Below, piece after piece: positions 1 to 6,899 of a DNA stretch of 6,925 bases. Location: contig SKYD01000227.1 in NCBI GenBank assembly GCA_007128075.1, forward strand, positions 1-6,925. Direction: 5' to 3'. The notes under the pieces are model-generated. The model saw only the letters and a list, made by a program, of their open reading frames with translations. It was not told the DNA's origin and did not search any database. Origin of the DNA: Thiorhodovibrio sp. (GTDB lineage: Bacteria > Pseudomonadota > Gammaproteobacteria > Chromatiales > Chromatiaceae). The position numbers were made by a program, and so were the translations under genes. Position 1 is the stretch's first letter. Every line of letters starts with the position of its first letter.

Positions 1-837
1 ACCCTGATTGAGGGCTTTTTCCCAGCAATTGAATCCTCAGCACGACCCACCGAACGCCCGCGTGGGGCATTGACCAAGGTTGGGCTGCCGTTTGCTCAGG
101 ATCCGGGCATCACCCGCCATCTGGCCGCGTTCTTGGGTCGCCAAGCTGGCGCGACTGGCGATCTGGAAGGCTTTGTCGAACAGGCACACTGGGCGAGCTT
201 TCTGCATCCCACGGCGGTGCTGTTCAACGGCGGGGTGTTCAATGCCAAGCTGTTGCGTGAACGGGTGATGACGGTGATCAATCAATGGCTGGCAGCCGAA
301 GATGCCCCGCCAGCGCGGCTGTTGAAAGCAGACAATCTTGACTTGGCAGTGGCACGCGGCGCGGCATTCTATGCCCATGCCCGCCGTCATGGTGGGGTGC
401 GGATTCGTGGCGGCACCTCGCATTCGTATTATGTCGGGATCGAACAGGCGATGCCGGCAATTCCTGGCATGGCACCCGAACTCAACGCGCTCTGTGTGGT
501 GCCTTTTGGGCTGGAAGAAGGCTCGGAGCCAGTGTCGCCACCGCAGACCTTCCGGCTGATTGTCGGCGAGCCGGTGAGCTTTCGCTTCTTTGGCTCAAGT
601 GTGCGCCGCGAAGATCGCGTCGGTGATTTGCTCGAAGAATGGAGTGCCGATGAGATCGAAGAACTCGACGAGATTCAAACCAGTCTCTCCGCGGCCGATC
701 GCCATAAAAAAGGCGAGGTTGAGGTCAAGCTCCAAGCGTGGGTCTCGGAAGTCGGCAACTTGGAGCTGATCGCGGTTCCACTCAGCGGCGAGATGCCAGA
801 ATGGAAGGTGTCATTTGATACACGAGGATCGCGTTGA
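1..837 (+). CDS. Hsp70-family (DnaK-like) ATPase, 3' part only
   Basis: The reading frame is open from base 1 to the TGA at 835-837, giving 278 visible residues; the start and most of the ATPase domain lie upstream of the window. A TTG at base 70 is only an internal codon, because the conserved frame continues before it. Numbering from base 1, the fragment shows an actin-fold nucleotide-binding signature, LFNGGVF at 74-80, where DnaK has its GG-containing adenosine loop. It then has DLAVARGAAF at 114-123, matching the end of the Hsp70 ATPase fold, GGTSHSYYVGIE at 137-148 and PFGLEEGSE at 168-176. These match a divergent Hsp70 family annotated simply as 'Hsp70 family protein' in gammaproteobacteria, not DnaK, HscA or HscC. 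The region after about 180 is a short beta-rich segment in place of the canonical substrate-binding domain and lid. The product is presumably a cytoplasmic ATP-dependent chaperone-like protein; its client is unknown. From memory, such genes often sit beside a longer Hsp70 paralogue. None follows here, since a terminator comes 70 bases downstream. Confidence 0.9.
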   Translation, partial: TLIEGFFPAIESSARPTERPRGALTKVGLPFAQDPGITRHLAAFLGRQAGATGDLEGFVEQAHWASFLHPTAVLFNGGVFNAKLLRERVMTVINQWLAAEDAPPARLLKADNLDLAVARGAAFYAHARRHGGVRIRGGTSHSYYVGIEQAMPAIPGMAPELNALCVVPFGLEEGSEPVSPPQTFRLIVGEPVSFRFFGSSVRREDRVGDLLEEWSADEIEELDEIQTSLSAADRHKKGEVEVKLQAWVSEVGNLELIAVPLSGEMPEWKVSFDTRGSR

Positions 838-908
838 TTCATAAAATCACAGACATTTCGTTCACTTGAGTGCGCGCCTTCTAACGGGTCGCTCATCTTC
901 GCTTTAAT

Positions 909-943
909 AAACGACCTCGCCGCTTGCGGCGGGGTTGTTTTTT
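909..943 (+). terminator. Intrinsic (Rho-independent) terminator after the Hsp70-family gene
   Basis: Bases 909-922 pair with 927-940 in a 14-bp stem with two G-T wobbles (913/936 and 917/932) around a CTTG tetraloop at 923-926. The GC-rich core is followed by an uninterrupted T run at 938-943. This is a textbook rightward terminator about 70 bases after the Hsp70-family stop codon. It ends 35 bases before the next start codon, so the Cache-GAF gene probably begins a separate transcription unit. I could not find a convincing sigma-70 promoter in the 35 bases between. Confidence 0.93.
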
Positions 944-978
944 CAGAGGTTAATCTTTTCGGATTTAATCAGCCCACT

Positions 979-2499
979 ATGTCTTTGCAAACCAAAATAG
1001 CGCTGAGTTTCACTGCGGTGTTGCTGGTTGCAGTGCTGGCTTTCAATGTCACATTGTCGATTTATCTCAAGGAAGCAGCGCGGGAGGATTACCGTCAGGG
1101 GGCGCTAAGACAGTTAGCCGACATCCGTCAGATTGTCTCGGTGCATTATGATCGTGTATACAAGCTATTGAATTTTCTAGCTGAGCATCCGCTGCTCAAA
1201 CAAGCTGATGCCAGTATCACCCGCTATGTCGATAGCGGCGAATTAACGATGATGACACCCTCCATCAACGGCGGGATTGAGCAGGAAATTTTTGAGCTGT
1301 TTGAACTCATCGGTCGCACCGATGGCGATCTTCTCTTTGTTTATTTAGGCACCGAGGACGGTGGCTATGTCCAATGGCCACAGACCCATGCGTCAGTCTA
1401 TTATGATCCACGGGTGCGCCCTTGGTATCAGGCATCCGCCCACCTCAATGGTGCGGTGGTGCATACTGAGCCTTATGCTTATGTCGATCTGTTGGTTCAT
1501 CAATTATTAGGCAGCATTTCACGCAGTTTCACCAACCAGGCGGGCGAACATTATGGGGTGGTGGCAGTCGATTTTAAATCGGATACATTATCACAATTAG
1601 TGCAAAGAATTCGCATCGGCCACACTGGGCACGGCATGATCGTCCATCGCTCTGGCACGCTGTTGGCGGACGCGCTTAATCCAAAAAACAATCTCAAACC
1701 CTTGGAAGAGATTGGCTATGATGATTTTTTAGCAGCGATCCAAACCGAGGTGGAGACCTTTCAAACGCATCTCAATGGCGTGGATTATCAAGTCTACCAA
1801 TACCCGGAGGACACCGCTGGCTGGGTGTTTTTTGGTCTGGTGGATGTACGAGAGATTGAACAAGCCGCGCAGACGATACGCCGCATCATGTTTGTCGTTT
1901 CCCTTATCTTGCTGCTGATCTCAATCCCGGTGTCTGTTGTTTTGGCACATGCGCTCAACCGCAAAGTGCATCAGCAGCAACACCAGCTTAATGCCCTCGT
2001 GGATACCCAAAAAATCAAGACACAGCGCCAGCATTGGCTGAGTGCTGCGGGGATGCGCTTACAACAAGCAAACAATCTGCCGGCGCTGATTCAGGTCTTT
2101 TTTTCAGATCTGCATCAGATGCTGCACCTCATGCAGGGGGTGATGTATGTCGTTGGCGATGAGGAACGCTTGGTGTTGGCGGGGAGTTTTTCCTGTGCCG
2201 AGCCGCCACCGCTGCATCTATCACTCGGTGAGGGCTTGCTCGGACAATGCGCCATCGACCAGCGTCTGCAAGTGATTGAGGTGGACACCGAGCGCGTTGC
2301 CATGATTCGCTCCGGATTGGGGGATGCGCGTCCGCAAGCGATTGTGCTGGCTCCCATCCTGCTCAATGACTCACTGCTGGGTGTGGTGGAGCTTGCCTTG
2401 CTCAAGGCATTTGATACCGATGATCAAGCGCTATTCGAGAATTTACTGGCACTGCTGGCGCTGAATATAGAAATCATTGGTCGCAATGGGTCAACATAA
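979..2499 (+). CDS. Membrane-bound Cache-GAF sensor protein without an output domain
   Basis: The protein has 506 residues. A transmembrane helix at about 7-29 is followed by an extracytoplasmic dCache_1-type domain (about 30-300), a second membrane helix (about 303-325), a short helical linker (about 327-352) and a GAF domain (about 360-503). The Cache signature is clear: YDPRVRPWY at 142-150, EPY at 164-166 and GVVAVDF at 193-199, followed by a membrane-distal to proximal transition typical of dCache sensors. The positions of Y142, R147, W149, Y166 and D198 resemble the amino-acid-binding variant of dCache_1. The GAF has the GEGLLGQCA motif at 417-425. No HAMP, kinase, GGDEF, EAL or methyl-accepting domain follows; the protein ends within three residues of the GAF's last helix. 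No Shine-Dalgarno sequence precedes the ATG, but it is the only plausible start: no in-frame ATG or GTG lies just upstream, and the N-terminus leads straight into the first membrane helix. The kinase gene begins 40 bases downstream, suggesting one operon and a joint sensory role. Confidence 0.95.
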   Translation: MSLQTKIALSFTAVLLVAVLAFNVTLSIYLKEAAREDYRQGALRQLADIRQIVSVHYDRVYKLLNFLAEHPLLKQADASITRYVDSGELTMMTPSINGGIEQEIFELFELIGRTDGDLLFVYLGTEDGGYVQWPQTHASVYYDPRVRPWYQASAHLNGAVVHTEPYAYVDLLVHQLLGSISRSFTNQAGEHYGVVAVDFKSDTLSQLVQRIRIGHTGHGMIVHRSGTLLADALNPKNNLKPLEEIGYDDFLAAIQTEVETFQTHLNGVDYQVYQYPEDTAGWVFFGLVDVREIEQAAQTIRRIMFVVSLILLLISIPVSVVLAHALNRKVHQQQHQLNALVDTQKIKTQRQHWLSAAGMRLQQANNLPALIQVFFSDLHQMLHLMQGVMYVVGDEERLVLAGSFSCAEPPPLHLSLGEGLLGQCAIDQRLQVIEVDTERVAMIRSGLGDARPQAIVLAPILLNDSLLGVVELALLKAFDTDDQALFENLLALLALNIEIIGRNGST

Positions 2500-2539
2500 C
2501 CGCATCTTAAACTAACATAGAGTCTACAACACTTCACCG

Positions 2540-5500
2540 ATGAATGCGTTTTTTTCCTTGATTGAACGGCAAACACTCAACACCAAGCTGCTGCTGCTGG
2601 TGATTTCTTTACTGCTGTTGACCCTCGTGATCGGCATCAATGCATTGGTGATACAACGCGACATGAGCAATTCGCTCCAGCGGATGTATGAACAAGAGCT
2701 GCTTGGCATTATGGCGATCAAGGATGCGCAGGTTTTTTATAACAAGATGGCACGCACCACCCGTCAGTATTTGCTAGCCCCTAATACTGCTGAGCGCGAG
2801 CGAGCACTCAGCCAATTGGAAGAAGCAAAACGCGGCACCACACAAGCACTCGATCGGCTGCAACGCATCTTGGATCAACGCCAGTTACAGACACTGAGGC
2901 GTTTTGAGGAGCATTTCACTCGGTATCAGTACAATGTTGCGCGGCTGCTGAGGCTTGTTCAGCAAGAGCAACTGAGTGAGGCACAGGCCTATGTCGGTCG
3001 CCTAGAGTTTCAGCAACCGGGGATCGAGAGTAATGCGATATTAGAAGAATTGGCACGCATCAAGGAAAACCGCGCTGCTGAGGTCGCGCAGCGTATCTTT
3101 GAGCGCGCGGATTCTGAACAGCGCCTGACATTGATCTTACTCGTTGGTGGCTCGCTGTTCGGCGTGTTGTTTAGCCAACTGATCATCGGTTCAATTCGCC
3201 AGCCGATTAATCGCATCCGCGCATCTGTCGCTCAATTGGCCGAGGGGACATTGGATCAGCCAACGCCTTGTACGGAATATGCCAACGATTTTGGAGCACT
3301 GGCGCATGATGTCGAGGTGTTGCGCCACCAGGCGCAGCAACTGGAAACGCAACGCTGGGTTAAAAGCCACATCGCCGAGATTTCCGCCAACCTCCAGCAA
3401 ACCAACAACTTGGCTGAGCTATCCCATGTTTTTCTGTCGCGCATTGCACCGCTGATCAAGCTCGGTCACGCGGTGTTTTATATCCATGATGAACACGCCA
3501 AGCATCTGCGTCTTTTGGGAGGCTATGCCTACCGCGAACGCAAGCATCTTGATCAGTCTTTCAATTATGGTCAGGGGCTGATCGGTCAATGTGCCCTCGA
3601 ACGCACCCCCATTTTTATTACCGACCCGCCTACAGACTATGTGCGTATCGGTTCCAGTCTTGGTGAGGCGGTGCCGCGCACCATCGCCGTGCTGCCGGTG
3701 TTGCACAACGAGCACCTACTGGCGGTTTTAGAACTGGCGACCTTGGATCGTTTCAGCGAGAACGAGCACATGCTGCTGGATGGGCTCATGCCGATCTTGG
3801 CAATGAGCCTAGAAATTCTGCAACGCAACCAGCAAACGCAAAAGTTACTGGAAGAAACCCAGTGCCAAGCTGAGAACATGGAAAAGCAGGCAGCGCGGCT
3901 TGAAGAGCAAACTGTGGAGATGGAAATCCAGCAGCGCGAACTCAAGGCGGCATCAGACGCGATGGCCAATCAGCGGGCTGCCATGCAGAACATTCTCAAC
4001 CACAGCCCAATCGGTACGATCTTTACGATCCAGGGTGTATTCCGCTACATCAACCCTGAGTTTCGTAAGATGTTTGACCTCAATGTTGGCGATCAGGCCG
4101 AGAAGATGTATCCCACGCCGCAAGAGCGTGAGCAACTGATTGCGACCGTCAAACGCGAGGGCATGGTGCGCGATCATGAAATGCGTCTGGTCAGCAAAAA
4201 TGGCCAGTTGCGCGACTATTTAGTGACTTTTATGGTGTTCACTCACGAGGGTGAAGAAGGCATCATGGGGTGGTTGCAGGACATCACTGAGCGTAAAGCG
4301 GCAGAGCAGGAAATACTGAAGGCAAAGCAGGCCGCCGAGGAGGCGACCAAGGCGAAAAGTGATTTTCTCGCCAACATGAGCCACGAAATCCGCACACCGA
4401 TGAACGCGATCATCGGCATGTCACACCTTGTCCTGCAAACAGAGCTCGACACAAAACAGCGCAACCACATCGAAAAAGTCCACCGCGCTGGCGAAAACTT
4501 ACTCGGCATCATCAACGACATCCTCGATTTTTCCAAGATCGAGGCAGGCAAGATGACGCTTGAGAACATTGAATTCCGTCTCGAAGATGTCATGGGTCAT
4601 CTTGCCAACTTGGTCGGGCTCAAGGCTGAGGACAAGGGGCTGGAATTACTGTTCAATCTCGCACCTGACTTGCCCACCGCGCTGATCGGCGATCCGCTGC
4701 GGCTGGGGCAGATTCTAATCAATCTCGGCAACAATGCCGTCAAATTCACCGAGACCGGCGAGATTGTCGTTGGTGTCGAAACAGTGGAGCACACCCAAGA
4801 GAGGGTCACGCTGCATTTCTGGGTACAGGATAGCGGCATCGGTATGACGCCGGAACAACTCGACACCATGTTTCAAAGTTTCATTCAGGCTGACACCTCG
4901 ACCTCACGCAAATATGGTGGCACTGGGCTGGGGCTGGCGATCTCCAAAAGCCTCACCGAGGCGATGGATGGCAAAATCTGGGTGGAAAGCGAGGTTGGCA
5001 AAGGCTCAATTTTCCATTTTCATGCCACATTTGGTCTACAGAAAAAACCGCTGGCGCAGCGCATGTTCCGCGCCGATGAACTGCTTGGTGTGCGTGTGCT
5101 GGTCGTCGATGACAATGCGGCAGCCCGCGAGATTCTGTCAACGATGGCGAAGGCGTTTCATCTCGAAGTCGAGGTTGCCAGTCACGGCAATCAAGCACTG
5201 GACATGCTCGCCACCGCTGAACAGCAGGAGCGACCTTATGATCTGGTGTTGCTCGACTGGAAAATGCCGGGGATCGATGGCGTTGAGACCATGCAGCAGC
5301 TCCAAAGTCAGTCTCTGAACAAGACCCCCGCTGTGATTATGGTCACCGCCTATGGACGCGAGGAGGTGATGCGCTGTGCCGAACACCGCGGCCTGGGACT
5401 CAAGACTGTGCTGACCAAGCCGATCACTCCGTCCTCGCTGCTGGAAGCGATTGGCGAGGCGCTCGGCAAAGGCAAGCAGATAGAAACACGAAAAGAAGAA

Positions 5501-6559
5501 GTTGCCGACAGCAGTGCCGAGGCGATGATGCAGCTCAAGGGTGTGCGCGTGATCCTTGCTGAAGATAACGAGCTGAATCAGGAGCTGGCGCTGGAATTGC
5601 TGACTCAGGCGGGCATGGAAGTCATCGTTGCCAACAACGGACAAGAAGCGGTCGATCTGTTCGATGCGACTCGCTATGACGGCATTTTAATGGATTGCCA
5701 AATGCCGGTGATGGATGGCTATGCCGCGACCCGTGCCATTCGTGCGTTGCCCAACGGCAAGGACATCCCAATCATCGCCATGACTGCCAACGCCATGACT
5801 GGCGACAAAGAAAAGGTCATCGAGGCTGGCATGGTCGATCACATCGCCAAGCCACTGAACATCGCTGAGATGTTCGCCACCCTCGCCAAATGGCTGAAGC
5901 CACCATCACACATCGCTGCGGATGCGACGACAGCAGCACCGCCGATCATCAAGACTGAGCACAAGGGGCATTTGCCGCCCTTGCCCGGCATCGATGTCAA
6001 AGCAGGCATGGCGACCTGTGCCAACCGTGCATCGCTCTACACCAACATGCTGATCAAGTTCCGCGATAACCAAGGCGGCGCATTTGCTGAATTGTTCGCT
6101 CAAGCAAAGAATGATCCTGATCCCGAGGCAACCATCCGAGCTGCACACAACCTCAAGGGCACTGCCGGCAACATCGGTGCCAAGGCACTGCAAGCAGCAG
6201 CGGAACAATTAGAACATGCCTGCTTGACAGAAGCCCCCAGCGAAGAGATCGCAATGCTGTTGCAAAGAACCCTCGACGAGCTAGCGATCATCATGCCTGG
6301 TCTGGAAAAGCTCGACATTGAGAAACCCGCCTCGGTCGCTAAGGGTTCTAACATTGCAGAAGAAGAACTTAAAACGACGCTTGCCAAGCTCAAGGACTTG
6401 CTTGAAAACAACTATTCCGAGGCGGGTGACCTGATTGACGACCTGCTAGACAAATTAGGTGATGATCCTTTTGCACAACAACTTCAGCCAGTCGCTACCG
6501 CTATTGCAGATTTTGATTACGATGCAGCGCTTGAGAAACTTAATGGAGTTGTATCTTGA
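2540..6559 (+). CDS. Hybrid sensor histidine kinase (HAMP-GAF-PAS-HisKA-HATPase-REC-REC-HPt)
   Basis: This 1339-residue inner-membrane hybrid kinase has an architecture resembling BarA-type kinases but with more domains. Order: membrane helix ~16-38; helical periplasmic sensor ~39-194, probably a four-helix bundle; membrane helix ~196-217; HAMP ~217-268; GAF ~275-430; coiled coil ~431-485; PAS with PAC ~485-585; HisKA ~606-672 with SHEIRTP and phospho-acceptor H615; HATPase ~715-833 with N728/N732 (N box), DSGIGM at 764-769 (G1) and GGTGLGLA at 793-800 (G2). REC1 (~852-972) has D857/D858, D906, T936 and K960. REC2 (~1001-1117) has E1008/D1009, D1052, T1082 and K1104. After an Ala/Pro-rich linker comes HPt (~1160-1255) with H1203 in AAHNLKG. 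A helical tail (1270-1339) follows. All key residues are present, so autophosphorylation at H615 and relay through the receivers to H1203 should be possible; the final response regulator is not encoded here. The start lacks a clear ribosome binding site but fits the first membrane helix. Probably co-transcribed with the Cache-GAF gene. Confidence 0.97.
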   Translation: MNAFFSLIERQTLNTKLLLLVISLLLLTLVIGINALVIQRDMSNSLQRMYEQELLGIMAIKDAQVFYNKMARTTRQYLLAPNTAERERALSQLEEAKRGTTQALDRLQRILDQRQLQTLRRFEEHFTRYQYNVARLLRLVQQEQLSEAQAYVGRLEFQQPGIESNAILEELARIKENRAAEVAQRIFERADSEQRLTLILLVGGSLFGVLFSQLIIGSIRQPINRIRASVAQLAEGTLDQPTPCTEYANDFGALAHDVEVLRHQAQQLETQRWVKSHIAEISANLQQTNNLAELSHVFLSRIAPLIKLGHAVFYIHDEHAKHLRLLGGYAYRERKHLDQSFNYGQGLIGQCALERTPIFITDPPTDYVRIGSSLGEAVPRTIAVLPVLHNEHLLAVLELATLDRFSENEHMLLDGLMPILAMSLEILQRNQQTQKLLEETQCQAENMEKQAARLEEQTVEMEIQQRELKAASDAMANQRAAMQNILNHSPIGTIFTIQGVFRYINPEFRKMFDLNVGDQAEKMYPTPQEREQLIATVKREGMVRDHEMRLVSKNGQLRDYLVTFMVFTHEGEEGIMGWLQDITERKAAEQEILKAKQAAEEATKAKSDFLANMSHEIRTPMNAIIGMSHLVLQTELDTKQRNHIEKVHRAGENLLGIINDILDFSKIEAGKMTLENIEFRLEDVMGHLANLVGLKAEDKGLELLFNLAPDLPTALIGDPLRLGQILINLGNNAVKFTETGEIVVGVETVEHTQERVTLHFWVQDSGIGMTPEQLDTMFQSFIQADTSTSRKYGGTGLGLAISKSLTEAMDGKIWVESEVGKGSIFHFHATFGLQKKPLAQRMFRADELLGVRVLVVDDNAAAREILSTMAKAFHLEVEVASHGNQALDMLATAEQQERPYDLVLLDWKMPGIDGVETMQQLQSQSLNKTPAVIMVTAYGREEVMRCAEHRGLGLKTVLTKPITPSSLLEAIGEALGKGKQIETRKEEVADSSAEAMMQLKGVRVILAEDNELNQELALELLTQAGMEVIVANNGQEAVDLFDATRYDGILMDCQMPVMDGYAATRAIRALPNGKDIPIIAMTANAMTGDKEKVIEAGMVDHIAKPLNIAEMFATLAKWLKPPSHIAADATTAAPPIIKTEHKGHLPPLPGIDVKAGMATCANRASLYTNMLIKFRDNQGGAFAELFAQAKNDPDPEATIRAAHNLKGTAGNIGAKALQAAAEQLEHACLTEAPSEEIAMLLQRTLDELAIIMPGLEKLDIEKPASVAKGSNIAEEELKTTLAKLKDLLENNYSEAGDLIDDLLDKLGDDPFAQQLQPVATAIADFDYDAALEKLNGVVS

Positions 6560-6596
6560 TCTTAATACAGTATCAAAATGTCCATGAGATGATAGA

Positions 6597-6737
6597 ATGT
6601 ACCGAGAGAAATTGAACCAATTTAAAAATCTTGAAAACTTAACGGGTAAAGCATGGCAACATGCGGTTGCCAGCAATTCCCGCTATCTGAGAACAACCGT
6701 GCCCAATGATCGCAGTCCTCGTTTTATTTTTTCATAG
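6597..6737 (+). CDS. Possible small protein, 46 residues, unrecognised
   Basis: An ATG at 6597 opens a 46-codon frame ending in TAG at 6735-6737. A GAGA at 6586-6589, seven bases upstream of the ATG, could serve as a weak ribosome binding site. The product starts MYREKLNQF, is basic and has no signal peptide, membrane helix or motif I recognise. It begins 37 bases after the kinase stop and could be read on the same transcript. Against it, the frame is short, it contains a strong hairpin (6651-6674), and an equally long frame overlaps it on the other strand. It may be a chance frame or a remnant of a longer gene. Confidence 0.18.
   Translation: MYREKLNQFKNLENLTGKAWQHAVASNSRYLRTTVPNDRSPRFIFS
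6651..6674. repeat. Short inverted repeat (hairpin)
   Basis: TGGCAAC at 6654-6660 and GTTGCCA at 6666-6672 form a perfect 7-bp stem around the 5-base loop ATGCG. Two further pairs (6652/6673 and 6651/6674) form if A6653 is bulged out. No T run follows on the + strand, so it is not a standard terminator. It lies 92 bases after the kinase stop codon and could be an mRNA 3'-end stabilising structure or part of a dispersed repeat. Confidence 0.5.
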
Positions 6738-6869
6738 CGCAAAGAAAACCTTCTGCGTGCAAAAGCAGCAGTTCCTATTCGCCGATTATGTGTACCTTCA
6801 ACCTCTATATTGAAAAACTTTGACCTAACCTGACAGAACAGGCTATCCACTGTCGTAATCTTTTAGAGT

Positions 6870-6899
6870 GCGTTTTGAAACGCTGCGCGGAGTCAGCGT
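6870..6899. repeat. Two overlapping inverted repeats near the right edge
   Basis: GCGTTT at 6870-6875 is complementary to AAACGC at 6878-6883 across a TG centre, and ACGCTG at 6880-6885 pairs with CAGCGT at 6894-6899 across an 8-base loop. The two share bases 6880-6883, so as RNA they are mutually exclusive; as DNA the first resembles a near-palindromic protein-binding site. The compact GC-rich arms in an AT-rich intergenic stretch are reminiscent of small dispersed repeats, but no second copy is visible in this window. Confidence 0.35.

Noticed and set aside
70..837. Independent gene starting at the TTG at base 70
   Set aside because: The same frame is open from base 1, and the residues before base 70 fit the Hsp70-family sequence, so the TTG is an internal codon of a gene cut by the window edge.
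2500..2539. Remnant of a kinase coding region between the two sensor genes
   Set aside because: I looked for traces of a coiled coil or PAS after the stop of the Cache-GAF gene that would show recent truncation. The 40-base gap has stop codons and no similarity to the kinase, so there is no sign of recent decay.
5138..5644. Minus-strand frame of 168 codons inside the kinase
   Set aside because: It lies antisense to the two receiver domains, whose codon pattern and conserved residues explain this DNA completely; the long antisense frame is a by-product of codon bias.
6455..6676. Minus-strand frame of 73 codons overlapping the kinase 3' end
   Set aside because: About half lies antisense to conserved kinase coding sequence, the start is a TTG with no ribosome binding site, and the product shows no motif.
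6722..6732. T-rich run as the end of a terminator for the kinase operon
   Set aside because: No stable GC-rich hairpin lies directly upstream; the nearest good stem (6651-6674) is about 48 bases away.
6683..6850. Minus-strand frame of 55 codons with a GTG start
   Set aside because: It has no clear ribosome binding site, no recognised motif and a composition dominated by Arg, and it overlaps an equally plausible + strand frame. It is kept only as part of the observation on the right-hand region.
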